From Candidatus Omnitrophota bacterium (GTDB lineage Bacteria > Omnitrophota > Gorgyraeia > Zapsychrales > Zapsychraceae): a DNA stretch of 26,740 bases. Each line of letters opens with the position of its first letter. The stretch's first letter is position 1. A program made the translations under genes and the position numbers. Positions 15,279 to 23,990 of this stretch are shown here, piece by piece. The stretch is from assembly GCA_018062515.1 (NCBI GenBank), contig JAGOSC010000035.1, positions 1 through 26,740 of the forward strand. Direction: 5' to 3'. Under the pieces are notes generated by a model. That model saw only the letters and a list, made by a program, of their open reading frames with translations. It was not told the origin of the DNA and did not search any database.

Positions 15279-15674
15279 TTACGGATTTTTCACCTGAATT
15301 GATTCCAAAAATACGGCGATGGCGTATAGCTCGGATTCGCTTAAATGATTATAGGCCGGCATGGCACTATTCTCTTTTTGTATCCCTTTTTTTACTGTTT
15401 GTTGAATGGCCCTGACCGACGACCCAAGCGTATACGCCGACGGAACAGTTAAATTAATCGGCCGCGGATAATAACGCTCGGCGCTTAAGCCATTCCCCAA
15501 TCCTTCTTTACCATGACAAACCGCGCAACCGTTTCCCAAATACAATTCTCGCCCCTGTTCAATGATTTTCAATTGACGTGCATTTTTTTTAGGATTTGAA
15601 GAAGAACCAGGCTGATTCCCTCCGCATCCAATAAACAAACATAGAGTTATGAATAAAAAGTATTTAAAATTCAT
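15279..15674 (-). CDS. Lipoprotein class I cytochrome c, 131 aa
   Basis: I chose ATG 15674 because it gives MNFKYFLFITLCLFIGC, a signal peptide with lipobox ending at C17. Longer in-frame starts would overlap the upstream gene. A Ser/Asn-rich linker leads to a single haem motif C50-AVC-H54 and a likely axial methionine M105 in SAMPAYNHL, followed by the usual final helix (SESELYAIAVFLESIQ). It is a mono-haem, membrane-tethered electron carrier facing the periplasm. With PCuAC and SCO downstream it probably belongs to copper or respiratory redox work. No clear Shine-Dalgarno precedes the start, and the gap to the membrane methyltransferase gene is 40 bases. Confidence 0.88.
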   Translation of the reverse strand: MNFKYFLFITLCLFIGCGGNQPGSSSNPKKNARQLKIIEQGRELYLGNGCAVCHGKEGLGNGLSAERYYPRPINLTVPSAYTLGSSVRAIQQTVKKGIQKENSAMPAYNHLSESELYAIAVFLESIQVKNP

Positions 15675-15714
15675 CAAATTGTGATGGTAAATGAAAGCAA
15701 AATAAACTTTCCAG

Positions 15715-16398
15715 TTAGCCGACGGAAAATTTATTTTGTTTCCGGTAGTATTCCGAGATGAGATCAAGCAAAGCTAAGGCAATCGCAATTGAAATGAGAA
15801 TAACGTGTTTTATATCAAGCGCCTCTTTTTCCAATAAAAATTCCCCTTTTAAATAGAAAATAATAATCAATATACTCATCCAAATCACGATCTTATATTC
15901 CTGACTCTTATAATACCGCTGAAAACTCCATGGCCATTGTTCACTTCCCTGATAGGACGTCAACCGTGGCCAAAAGGCAGATACCTTTTTTATATAATCA
16001 AGATAAGGCGCGCCAAACTTGTCTTTGAGCATTCTCTCTTCATGCCGTATCGTCGATCTGTAAATCCATCCAACAATGACAGTTAAAATTAAGGCAACTA
16101 TGAGCCAATGAATCTTCAACATGATCATCATCCCGACTAGAAGCAAAAAAGAACCAACATACAGTGGATGGCGGACATGTCCATACGGTCCGCAGGTCGT
16201 TAACCGGTCCATCTTGATTGCGTAACCATTTGCCCATGTTCGGATAAGAACTCCAGCTAATAAAAATCCAAGACTGTACAGCAATGATTGATCCGTCGAG
16301 TAACGAGTAAATAAAATCCACCATCCCAGCGGATAAAAGATGGCAAACCGCGGCTTAAACCAGCGTTTAAATCTTTTTTGCATTTTTGTTTCGGACAT
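15715..16398 (-). CDS. ICMT/NnrU-like integral membrane methyltransferase family protein
   Basis: The 227-residue protein has about five membrane helices, the first at about 18-30 (IFYPLGWWILF) and the last at about 198-217. The signature of the isoprenylcysteine carboxyl methyltransferase/PEMT fold is clear: TTCGPYGHVRHPLYVGSFLL (about 67-86) and, after two helices, RHEERMLKDKFGAPYLDYIK (about 117-136), then FWPRL. Family members methylate lipids, prenyl-cysteines or unknown small membrane substrates; the bacterial ones in metal and respiratory loci are mostly uncharacterised. The start has AAAGG before ATG 16398. A good promoter lies about 38-66 bases upstream, so this gene probably leads a transcript with cytochrome c, PCuAC and SCO1. 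Confidence 0.85.
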   Translation of the reverse strand: MSETKMQKRFKRWFKPRFAIFYPLGWWILFTRYSTDQSLLYSLGFLLAGVLIRTWANGYAIKMDRLTTCGPYGHVRHPLYVGSFLLLVGMMIMLKIHWLIVALILTVIVGWIYRSTIRHEERMLKDKFGAPYLDYIKKVSAFWPRLTSYQGSEQWPWSFQRYYKSQEYKIVIWMSILIIIFYLKGEFLLEKEALDIKHVILISIAIALALLDLISEYYRKQNKFSVG

Positions 16399-16435
16399 TG
16401 TGACCTTTATTTATTTTATCTTCAAAGATTTTCTT

Positions 16436-16464
16436 ATTATCGGTGCTCAATCATTACTGGTCAA
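16436..16464 (-). promoter_or_regulatory. Sigma70-type promoter of the ICMT-cytochrome c-PCuAC-SCO transcript
   Basis: On the minus strand, -35 TTGACC (16464-16459, five of six), a 17-bp spacer and -10 GATAAT (16441-16436, five of six) sit in the gap after the ArnT-like gene. The predicted start near 16429 gives a leader of about 30 nt to the ATG at 16398. Confidence 0.65.
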
Positions 16465-16476
16465 CTGAATTATCGA

Positions 16477-18123
16477 CTATAACGGTTGATTCATTCTTGC
16501 CTTCATGTTCAAATAATCCTTGGCCGGCCAAGCGGCTATATATTGGTTTATATACGGCACAATTAAAGCAGCCTCTGTGTAATTTGAAGGATATTTCTTC
16601 AAATACTCCATGACAAAACCGTTGGGATTGGCTGAAACCCAAGCCTCCAGCTCAGCATCTTTTTTTCTCAAAACCGGACTAGTCAAACGTCCCAGAAAGT
16701 TAAACTGGCCAAAATAACGACGGCTGTTGACAACGACATCATTTCCCTCTTTTCTCTGATCGGAAATGAAGTGACTGAAACGGGTCACATCGAACGCTGG
16801 TCGGATCGTTCTTAAAATTCCGAATAAAGTTATATATACCAATCCTACACTGATTAAACTCATGAGTAAAATTTCTTGACGACGGTTCGTTAATTTTGTC
16901 TTGAACAGGCATATTCCCGCCACCAGCATAAACAGGCCGCTAAACGGTAGCATAAGTGGAGGAATATGCTCCGGACCTCGAAAAGGCAATCCAATGAACG
17001 ACGCCGGAATGAAATGTAAAGATACAATAAATATCATACCGAAACAACATAAAACTATGCAAGCCGGCCATAAAGCCCGTCTGCTCGACGAGGAATCCAA
17101 AGACAATAGATATCCTGTTAATAAAGCGAACGCGGGAAATAGTGGCATAATGTACTGAATTTGTTTTCCACTAATGAGTGAAAAAAGAATAAGCGGAACA
17201 CATAACCAGGTGAGAACGAATCTAACGCCCGGATCAGTTGTATACTCCTTAATCCCTTTTAATTTCTTCCATAGCGGCGGGTACAATGACCATGGAAACC
17301 AAACTAATGGAATCATGACTAAATAAAACCAAAACGGTCTTGCGTGATCAAATGAAGAAACCACACGATTAAACGTTTGAGAAAATAAAATATCTTTTAC
17401 GTAATCAAGGCCGCTGTGCGCAACAATGGCTGCTACCCATGACAAGCCGATCAGAATACCACCCACGGCACTTAATATCAACCCAACGTACCACCTCACC
17501 CAATTGACTTCACGATTATCCGTCCAAAACGGGGCTAATAATCCAACGGACAAGATGGGTAAAAGCACAACCGGCCCTTTGGTTAAGGCTCCTAATCCGA
17601 TGGCCACCGACGACAAAATCCAATAACCTTGCTTTTTTTCTTTGTGCACTTTTAACATACCGAACAAAGCCACTAAAATAAAAAACGTCATGATCATATC
17701 AAACATCAGGACTGTATTAAAAATCGTCCATAAAAGTGTACTGAAAAGAATAAGCGGAACATTGAATTGTGCTTCTTTATTATCCGGCCAAAGTAAACAG
17801 GCTATTCGGCGAATCATAAATAATGATCCCAAGCTGAATAAAGGCGAAACCAAACGCGGCCACCACTCATTGACGCCGAATAGAAACCAACCGGCGTGAA
17901 TCAGCCAAGAAAGCATAGGCGGTTTATGACTATAAGAAACGCCGTTGAGATACGGCACCAGGAAATCATTTCTGATCCACATTTCCCAGGCCACACTTAC
18001 ATAGCGGGTTTCATCGATGGGAATATATGGACGAAACGCCAAGCATAATACTTGCAAGATTCCCCACGCGATGATGAGTACGGCAGAAACATTTATTTTG
18101 CGGTCAAACATATTCCAATACAT
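16477..18123 (-). CDS. ArnT-like GT-C glycosyltransferase (GT83/PMT family)
   Basis: The 548-residue protein has a first membrane helix at about 12-30, then the extracytoplasmic loop with the catalytic-type pair D37-E38 in PIDETRYVSVAWEM and YSHKPPMLSWL (64-74). About eleven more helices follow and then a C-terminal periplasmic domain (about 455-548). This matches ArnT/undecaprenyl-phosphate sugar:lipid A transferases, which alter lipid A charge; the sugar donor and acceptor here are unknown. It lies 20 bases after arsC. A second ATG at 18111 (MFDRKIN) is an alternative start, as neither has a strong Shine-Dalgarno. The link to metal genes may be an envelope-stress response or only operon drift. 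Confidence 0.88.
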   Translation of the reverse strand: MYWNMFDRKINVSAVLIIAWGILQVLCLAFRPYIPIDETRYVSVAWEMWIRNDFLVPYLNGVSYSHKPPMLSWLIHAGWFLFGVNEWWPRLVSPLFSLGSLFMIRRIACLLWPDNKEAQFNVPLILFSTLLWTIFNTVLMFDMIMTFFILVALFGMLKVHKEKKQGYWILSSVAIGLGALTKGPVVLLPILSVGLLAPFWTDNREVNWVRWYVGLILSAVGGILIGLSWVAAIVAHSGLDYVKDILFSQTFNRVVSSFDHARPFWFYLVMIPLVWFPWSLYPPLWKKLKGIKEYTTDPGVRFVLTWLCVPLILFSLISGKQIQYIMPLFPAFALLTGYLLSLDSSSSRRALWPACIVLCCFGMIFIVSLHFIPASFIGLPFRGPEHIPPLMLPFSGLFMLVAGICLFKTKLTNRRQEILLMSLISVGLVYITLFGILRTIRPAFDVTRFSHFISDQRKEGNDVVVNSRRYFGQFNFLGRLTSPVLRKKDAELEAWVSANPNGFVMEYLKKYPSNYTEAALIVPYINQYIAAWPAKDYLNMKARMNQPL

Positions 18124-18143
18124 GCATGGATAAATTATTTCTC

Positions 18144-18563
18144 TTAACTATTTAACCATGATTTAATTTTGTGTTTAATTTGTTCTTTAATCCGACGAGT
18201 GAAGTCCATTTTCTCGGCGTCCGTCCCTTTGAAAGAAGATGGATCTTTGAAACTCCAATGGAGGCGTTCTCTTGTCCCCGGGATGACGGGACAGCGCTCT
18301 GCGGATGTTTCATCGCAGACGGTAATCACATAATCATAAATAATTTTCTTTTTAAGTTTTTCGGAGACGGCGCAAGTCTTTTTCCCCGTGATATTGATTC
18401 CTTCTTCTTTTAAGACTTCAATCACGGCCGGATTAAGCTGTCCAGGTTCGATACCCGCACTCTCGACGTCAAATTGATCTCCCGCCAAGGAACGCAACAA
18501 TTCTTCCGCCATTTGGCTGCGCGCGGAATTATGAATACAAACAAAAAGTACCTTTGATTTCAT
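18144..18563 (-). CDS. arsC: Arsenate reductase, LMW-phosphatase type
   Basis: I chose ATG 18563 (MKSKVLFVCIHNSARSQMAE); a TTG three codons upstream is unlikely. The 139-residue protein has the P-loop C9-IHNSAR (CX5R), the redox cysteines C83 and C91 in VCDETSAERCP, and the HWSFKDPSSFKGTD aspartate loop. The three cysteines fit the thioredoxin-coupled class that reduces arsenate to arsenite through a C9-C83-C91 relay; spacing between the last two is eight rather than the seven of S. aureus ArsC. It starts 16 bases after the permease gene, so reduced arsenic could be passed to that exporter. No ArsR regulator gene is visible nearby. Confidence 0.94.
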   Translation of the reverse strand: MKSKVLFVCIHNSARSQMAEELLRSLAGDQFDVESAGIEPGQLNPAVIEVLKEEGINITGKKTCAVSEKLKKKIIYDYVITVCDETSAERCPVIPGTRERLHWSFKDPSSFKGTDAEKMDFTRRIKEQIKHKIKSWLNS

Positions 18564-18578
18564 GGACGACAACTAAAA

Positions 18579-19538
18579 CTATATCAAAAAAGTTTGCAAA
18601 AAATTAAATAAATAACCGGTCAAAATAATACCCGCGGTGGTGATCCCGAAAAAAATCAAAATCAATCTTAACTTCATTACTCGTTTGAGCATGATTGCCT
18701 CAGGCAGGCTCAAGGCTGTCATCGCCATCATGAAGGCCAGAGCGGTACCCAAAGGCATGCCTTTTTGAAACAGGACGACCGCAATTGGCACAACCGCCAC
18801 ACAGCTCCCGTATAACGGTACACCGATCAAGGCCGCAATTGGAACGGAAAATACACCGGCTTTGCCTATCATTCCCTGAAGCGTTTCCTGCGGGACAAAA
18901 TTATGAATAAAAGCGCCAACCGCGACACCAGCCAATATCCAGAACCAGATCTTCCCAATCATCATTACCGTTTCTTCCCATCCATAACGCAATCGTCCGG
19001 GGAAGTGAACAGGAATATCATCGTCCGCATTTTCCTGTTGCGGGGATATCATATCCGCCGACAAAAAGGATTCGGTTTTCATTCGGCCGATAATCATCCC
19101 GGCTAGACTACCCATAACCATACCGCTTAAAATATAAAAGACCGTAATTTTCCACCCAAAATATCCTAACATAAGCACGACCAAATATTGGTCGACGAGC
19201 GGGGACGTAATCAAAAAAGTCATCGCTAGACCTAAAGGTATGCCAGCTTTCAAAAAACCAAAAAAAATGGGAACAGATGAACAAGAACAAAACGGCGTGA
19301 CCGCTCCGAATAAACAAGCATAAATATATCCGGCCATGCCCCGCCGTCCCATCCATTGTTTGATTTTATTGTGAGGTAAAAAAGTCCGCAGAACAGCAAT
19401 CACATACAGCATGACAAACATCAAAAGAAGAATTTTGATAGAGTCATAGATAAAATGGTGCAGTATCGGACCAACCTTTGAGTCCACCGACAGGCTGAAC
19501 AGCTCATACACGAGCCAATCAACCCAATTTAGCAGCAT
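18579..19538 (-). CDS. ArsP-like permease (DUF318/UPF0718)
   Basis: The 319-residue protein has eight or so membrane helices in two halves with a soluble loop (about 152-182) between. The family motif TPFCSCSSVPIFFGFLKAGI lies at 81-100 with C84 and C86. The second half carries LIGVPLYGSCVAVVPIAVVL. ArsP members export trivalent organoarsenicals or related thiophilic compounds; the conserved cysteines fit, and arsC next door supports a role in arsenic. The start codon lies within the last codons of the preceding Cys/His-rich peptide gene (10-base overlap), with AAGGTAAG as ribosome site. The substrate is inferred, since related permeases in thiol and metal loci have no tested substrate. Confidence 0.88.
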   Translation of the reverse strand: MLLNWVDWLVYELFSLSVDSKVGPILHHFIYDSIKILLLMFVMLYVIAVLRTFLPHNKIKQWMGRRGMAGYIYACLFGAVTPFCSCSSVPIFFGFLKAGIPLGLAMTFLITSPLVDQYLVVLMLGYFGWKITVFYILSGMVMGSLAGMIIGRMKTESFLSADMISPQQENADDDIPVHFPGRLRYGWEETVMMIGKIWFWILAGVAVGAFIHNFVPQETLQGMIGKAGVFSVPIAALIGVPLYGSCVAVVPIAVVLFQKGMPLGTALAFMMAMTALSLPEAIMLKRVMKLRLILIFFGITTAGIILTGYLFNFLQTFLI

Positions 19539-19693
19539 GACTTACCTTTTTTTTCATCATGACCATGTTCATGTCCGTGATCATGTTTATGACTATGACC
19601 TCCGCAGCATGACGATTGACCGGCCTTCTTTTCAAATTTCTCCATGAAACGGGCGATCAAACCTTTCTTTTTTTCTTGAGTAGCTTCTGACAT
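19529..19693 (-). CDS. Small Cys/His-rich metal-binding peptide, 54 aa
   Basis: The ATG at 19693 has an excellent Shine-Dalgarno (GGAGGTG) and opens 54 codons. Residues 1-26 are a basic amphipathic helix (KKKGLIARFMEKFEKKAG). Residues 29-45 read CCGGHSHKHDHGHEHGH, with two cysteines and six alternating histidines, and the protein ends in KSCC. The mix of CC pairs and His repeats points to binding Zn, Cu, Ni or arsenite thiols in the cytoplasm. Its last ten bases contain the start codon of the ArsP-like permease, so the two are co-translated and the peptide may load or sense the permease substrate. The function is inference, and I know no named family for it. Confidence 0.82.
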   Translation of the reverse strand: MSEATQEKKKGLIARFMEKFEKKAGQSSCCGGHSHKHDHGHEHGHDEKKGKSCC

Positions 19694-19757
19694 ATAACAC
19701 CTCCATAGTGTAAAAGAACCGATTAATATTAAAATAGGTATTGCCGAGTTAATTTAC

Positions 19758-19795
19758 TTTATAGATTACAAGTTTTTCATGACATGTCAATCTAT
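19758..19795 (-). promoter_or_regulatory. Candidate promoter/operator for the Cys/His peptide-permease-arsC transcript
   Basis: An inverted repeat ATAGATT (19761-19767)...AATCTAT (19789-19795) flanks the site, and TGACATGTCA (19780-19789) is a perfect 10-bp palindrome. On the minus strand TTGACA (19790-19785) and TATAAA (19763-19758) are 21 bp apart, too long for ordinary sigma70 but close to the stretched spacing of MerR-type promoters. The dyads overlap both boxes, as expected of a metal-responsive operator. No regulator gene is near. Confidence 0.4.
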
Positions 19796-19811
19796 CCATA
19801 ATATTCTTACC

Positions 19812-20237
19812 CTATTGCTCCACGCCGACCCCGTATTCATAAACCATTTTCCCACCGCGGTCGCCGGTCAACGTGACCAAAACAGCCGCCCCTAATAGGC
19901 TGACGATGAACAATGCCCGGAAAAATTTTCTTTGTTTATGATAAAAAAACCAAAGCACGGGCAAAGACGTTAATGTCCACCACATCATCCACAAAGCATA
20001 CCGTTCATGCTGCTCTAATAACGGATGATGCAACTTTAACCGGTCCTCTTCCAACAACCCTGTTTTTACAACAAAAGGGATCATTAAAACGGAAAAAACA
20101 TAAAGGCATAGCGCGCACTGATGAAAGAAATCTTTCTTCGTCAGCCAGCTTGCTATTTCCAAAACAAAAGCGGTGATGAGAAGCGCAATCGGAAAATGCA
20201 CAACCATGGGGTGGAGATGTTCCAAAAATTCAGCCAT
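19812..20237 (-). CDS. DUF2231 integral membrane protein, 141 aa
   Basis: Four membrane helices (about 13-31, 42-60, 82-99, 107-124) and short loops match DUF2231. The family's histidine signature HLHPMVVHFPIALL is at 7-20 (H7, H9, H14), a second set HHPLLEQHERYALWMMWW is near 69-86, and TGDRGGKMVYEYGVGV is at the C-terminus. The histidines suggest haem b or metal ligands in a small cytochrome-like bundle, but this has not been shown for the family as far as I know. The start has GGAGAG upstream. It follows the YHS-like gene by 31 bases and is probably the last gene of the cus transcript. Confidence 0.88.
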   Translation of the reverse strand: MAEFLEHLHPMVVHFPIALLITAFVLEIASWLTKKDFFHQCALCLYVFSVLMIPFVVKTGLLEEDRLKLHHPLLEQHERYALWMMWWTLTSLPVLWFFYHKQRKFFRALFIVSLLGAAVLVTLTGDRGGKMVYEYGVGVEQ

Positions 20238-20268
20238 AATTCACTCTCCTCTACAAACAGGATTTTTT

Positions 20269-20604
20269 TTATTTTTCTGAACCTTCCGCGGAACCGGCTG
20301 AATTTTCAACATTCTTTTTCACTTCTTCGTCGGCGATCTTGCTGTATTTTTCAGGATCTTTTTTGAAATCCTTGATGCACATAGGACAGCAAAGATTATA
20401 GATTTTCCCATTATATTCATGTTTAATGGCTTCTCCCATCTCGCCGACTTTTTCGCCGCCAACCGGACAAATCTTATTTCCGACTTCAACGGCCTGTGTC
20501 TTTTCAGCAACAACATTTGCGCCTGAGTCGTTCTGTGCCCGGACCGGCGTTACCATCAGTGTAAAACCTAACACCATTCCTACGATTACGAATGTATTTC
20601 TCAT
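20269..20604 (-). CDS. Periplasmic YHS/TRASH-like metal-binding protein, 111 aa
   Basis: A signal peptide (1 to about 23, VRA-Q) precedes a short linker and one zinc-finger-like domain at about 46-87. This has C46-PVGGEKVG, then YNGKIYNLCCPMCIKDFKKD with C72, C73 and C76 (plus M75), and DPEKY. This is the pattern of YHS/TRASH metal-sensing domains in copper efflux loci. The C-terminal 20 residues are acidic and low complexity. The Shine-Dalgarno GGAG precedes the ATG. Position directly after cusA suggests a periplasmic Cu(I)/Ag(I) carrier in place of CusF; that is inference. Confidence 0.85.
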   Translation of the reverse strand: MRNTFVIVGMVLGFTLMVTPVRAQNDSGANVVAEKTQAVEVGNKICPVGGEKVGEMGEAIKHEYNGKIYNLCCPMCIKDFKKDPEKYSKIADEEVKKNVENSAGSAEGSEK

Positions 20605-20648
20605 TTTTTTCTCCTTTTTTAAGTTACGGTTTATTCTACTTAATTATT

Positions 20649-23600
20649 TTACTTTACGTTTAAAAGTGTTAAATTTACTTTTCCCCTTTTCATTTCAAAA
20701 TGCCATTTCCAAATAAAATAAACGGCAGGATAAACCAGCAGTTCCAGAACAAATGATGAGAACAAACCGCCCACCATCGGCGCCGCGATCCTTTTCATCA
20801 CATCAGCACCGATACCGGTTGACCACATGATCGGCAATAATCCCATAAAAGCGGCCATCACCGTCATCATCTTAGGGCGTACTCGTTTGACGGCTCCATG
20901 AACGATGGCTTCATGTAAATCCTCCTTGGTACGCATTTGTCCTTTTTGGACAGCGTCTTTATAAGCCATATCCAAAAAAAACAACATAAAAACACCTGTT
21001 TCAGCGTCGAGACCCATGAGCGCGATCATACCGACCCAAACCGCAATCGATATATTGTAATCTAGAATCCATAATAACCAAATAGCTCCAATTAAAGAAA
21101 AAGGAACAGCTAAAAGGACAATTCCCGTTTTAATCATCGATTTCGTATTCATATATAAGAGAAATATGATTAAAAAAAGTGTTAATGGAACGACTACTTT
21201 AAGCCGCTCGCGAACCCGCAGCATATTTTCATATTGCCCGCTCCAGATAAGATCATACCCTTGCGGCAATTTTAACTCTCTTTTCACGATCTCCTTTGCT
21301 TCCTTAACGTAACTGCCGATATCTCTATCGCTGATATCCACATAAACATATCCCGCCAGAAGGCCATTTTCATTACGGATCATGGCAGGGCCCGAACGGA
21401 TGACAATGTCCGCGATCTGCTCCATGGGTATATGTTGTCCCGACGGTGTTGGAACCAAAACACGGTTGAGTGTATCAATATCGTCGCGCAATTCTTTGGG
21501 ATAACGCACATTGACCGTGTAACGTTCCCGGCCTTCGACGGTCGTCGTGATCTCCTCACCGCCGATGGCTGATAAAATAATTGCCTGCGCATCCGCGACG
21601 GACAAACCATAACGGGCCAATTGATCACGCTTCAAATCAAAATCTAAAAAATAACCGCCCGCGACACGCTCCGCGAAAACACTACGCGTCCCGGGGATAT
21701 CCTTTAAAATCCCCTCTAACTGAGTCCCCAGCTGTTCTATGTTCTTCAGGTCAGATCCCAGCACCTTGATGCCGATGGGCGTGCGCACACCCGTCGACAA
21801 CATGTCGATACGATTTTTAATCGGCATGGTCCAGGCATTGGTCGCCCCGGGAATTTTAAGCGCCAGGTCCATTTCATTGATTAAATCGTCGTGAGAAATA
21901 TGGTCTGGCCAAAATGGTTGAAATGGTTTCTTGAGAAAATCTGGAAATCCCGCGTACCAGCGTTTCAGCGGCCTCCATTCACTTTGCGGTTTAAGCAATA
22001 CGACTGTCTCCATCATCGAAAATGGAGCTGGATCCGTCGAGCTTTCGATACGCCCGGCCTTTCCAAAAACCCGTTCTACTTCTGGAAAACTTTTTAAAAT
22101 TTGATCTTGTTTCTGCAACAGTTTCTGCGCTTCGGTAACTGAAATTCCGGGGAACGTCGTCGGCATATACAAAATACTGCCCTCCCATAAAGGCGGCATA
22201 AATTCTGATCCGAGTTTTAAATAGATCGGAACAGTGACCGCCATTAGAATAATCACCGCCGCTAAAGTTGTTTTGACATGTTTCAAAACAAAACGGCAAA
22301 CGGGTTCATAAACTTTAAACAATCGCTTACTGATAGGGTGTTTCTCCTCGGGATAATAGGCACCGACAAAAAGGGTGGTCAATATTTTTGAGAACATATT
22401 CCCTAATTTTGATTGTTGATTTTTCCCCAAACGTATGGGATCAACCCGCGTAAAAAGCATACGCATCGCCGGGTTTAATGTAATCGCTAATATAGCCGCA
22501 ATAAACATGACCAGGTTTTTTGACCAGGCTAAAGGTTTAAACAATCGCCCCTCCTGATCAATCAAAGTAAATATCGGCAAGAATGATACCGCAATAACCA
22601 GTAAAGAAAAAAATACCGATGGGCCAACTTCTTTAAGGGATCTCAAAAGAACCGCGTGATAGTCCCCTTTCCTTCCGGAATTCGACCATTCTTCTAAACG
22701 TTTATACGCATTCTCAACTTCGATGATGGCTCCGTCGACAAGGACACCGATGGAAATGGCAATACCCGCCAATGACATAATATTCGACGTTAAATGCATT
22801 CCATATAAAGGTATAAAAGAGAGCAGAACCGCGATGGGAATGGTCAAAATGGGTACAACTGCCGACGGAAAATGCCATAAGAAGACAATAATCACCAAAC
22901 TCACAATGATCATTTCTTCCATTAATTGATGTTTAAGAGTATCAATGGCTTTTAAAATCAGTTCGGAACGGTCATAAACAATTTCAACTTTCACGCCGGG
23001 CGGCAAAGTCGGCTCAATATCTTTAAGCTTTGCTTTGACACGGTTGATCACACTTAACGCGTTTTCCCCGAATCGCATGATCACTGTGCCGCCGACGACA
23101 TCGCCTCGGCCATCCAGGTCAGCCACCCCTCGTCGGATATCCGGGCCTAACACCACATTTCCGACATGTTTGACCAAAATAGGCGTGCCTTTTTGATCTG
23201 TTCCGACGACAATTTGTTCTATATCATCAAGGGATTTTATATACCCGCGGCCCCGGACCATATATTCAGCCCCGGAAAACTCGAGCAGTCTCCCCCCCAC
23301 TTCCTGGTTCCCGTTGCGGACCGCCTCGATGACTTTAGTGATCGGAATGTTGTAAGCCAAAAGACGGTTTGGATCGACGACAATTTGATATTGTTTAACA
23401 AAACCGCCGATGGAAGCGACTTCAGCCACGCCCGGAACACTTTGCAAATGATAACGCAAATGCCAGTCCTGAAAACTGCGCAATTCCTGCAAAGAATTTT
23501 GTCCGGTTGTATCGACCAAGGCATATTGAAAGACCCAGCCCACCCCCGTCGCGTCGGGGCCCATTTCTGTTTTAACTCCGTCGGGCAAACGAGGAATAAT

Positions 23601-23990
23601 CTTACCTAAATATTCCAGGACACGGCTTCTGGCCCAATAAATATCTGTTCCGTCTTTAAAAATCACGTAAACGTAAGAGAAACCGAAATCCGAAAATCCT
23701 CGTATGGCTTTGACATTCGGCACACCTAAAAGGCTCGTGACAATGGGATACGTTACCTGATCCTCGATAATATCTGGGCTGCGGTCCCAACGTGAATAAA
23801 TAATCACCTGCGTATCTGATAAATCCGGAATCGCGTCCAGAGGAATATTCTTGAGCGACCAAATGGACGCAACAATAGCCGCCGCGACAAAAATAAGGAT
23901 CAAAAATTTATTGTGAGCAGAAAATCCGATAATCTTTTCAACAAGGCCTTCTCTCGTCTCTTGATTTTCAGTTTGTATATTAGTGGACAT
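20649..23990 (-). CDS. cusA: Heavy-metal efflux RND transporter, CusA type
   Basis: This is a full-length HME-RND inner-membrane pump (1113 residues from M at 23990; an in-frame ATG at 24023 adds 11). Twelve membrane helices and two periplasmic halves are present. The copper/silver methionine triad of E. coli CusA (M573, M623, M672) is conserved in context: M609 in LYMPTTFPGIS, M659 in PAPFSMMETVV and M730 in IDMLSTGVRTPIGIKV, with about 22 extra residues between the last two. LLPIMWSTGIGADVMKRIAA near the C-terminus is also CusA-like. It should move Cu(I)/Ag(I) from the periplasm or cytosol with CusB and CusC, driven by protons. It overlaps the cusB 3' end by 11 bases. Confidence 0.95.
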   Translation of the reverse strand: MSTNIQTENQETREGLVEKIIGFSAHNKFLILIFVAAAIVASIWSLKNIPLDAIPDLSDTQVIIYSRWDRSPDIIEDQVTYPIVTSLLGVPNVKAIRGFSDFGFSYVYVIFKDGTDIYWARSRVLEYLGKIIPRLPDGVKTEMGPDATGVGWVFQYALVDTTGQNSLQELRSFQDWHLRYHLQSVPGVAEVASIGGFVKQYQIVVDPNRLLAYNIPITKVIEAVRNGNQEVGGRLLEFSGAEYMVRGRGYIKSLDDIEQIVVGTDQKGTPILVKHVGNVVLGPDIRRGVADLDGRGDVVGGTVIMRFGENALSVINRVKAKLKDIEPTLPPGVKVEIVYDRSELILKAIDTLKHQLMEEMIIVSLVIIVFLWHFPSAVVPILTIPIAVLLSFIPLYGMHLTSNIMSLAGIAISIGVLVDGAIIEVENAYKRLEEWSNSGRKGDYHAVLLRSLKEVGPSVFFSLLVIAVSFLPIFTLIDQEGRLFKPLAWSKNLVMFIAAILAITLNPAMRMLFTRVDPIRLGKNQQSKLGNMFSKILTTLFVGAYYPEEKHPISKRLFKVYEPVCRFVLKHVKTTLAAVIILMAVTVPIYLKLGSEFMPPLWEGSILYMPTTFPGISVTEAQKLLQKQDQILKSFPEVERVFGKAGRIESSTDPAPFSMMETVVLLKPQSEWRPLKRWYAGFPDFLKKPFQPFWPDHISHDDLINEMDLALKIPGATNAWTMPIKNRIDMLSTGVRTPIGIKVLGSDLKNIEQLGTQLEGILKDIPGTRSVFAERVAGGYFLDFDLKRDQLARYGLSVADAQAIILSAIGGEEITTTVEGRERYTVNVRYPKELRDDIDTLNRVLVPTPSGQHIPMEQIADIVIRSGPAMIRNENGLLAGYVYVDISDRDIGSYVKEAKEIVKRELKLPQGYDLIWSGQYENMLRVRERLKVVVPLTLFLIIFLLYMNTKSMIKTGIVLLAVPFSLIGAIWLLWILDYNISIAVWVGMIALMGLDAETGVFMLFFLDMAYKDAVQKGQMRTKEDLHEAIVHGAVKRVRPKMMTVMAAFMGLLPIMWSTGIGADVMKRIAAPMVGGLFSSFVLELLVYPAVYFIWKWHFEMKRGKVNLTLLNVK

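Noticed and set aside
15675..15767. Longer N-terminus for the cytochrome c
   Set aside because: It would overlap the membrane methyltransferase gene and bury the lipoprotein signal inside the protein.
23166..23609. 147-codon plus-strand open frame opposite cusA
   Set aside because: It lies wholly inside cusA in antisense, has no ribosome site or domain, and its composition is that of a shadow of conserved RND coding sequence.
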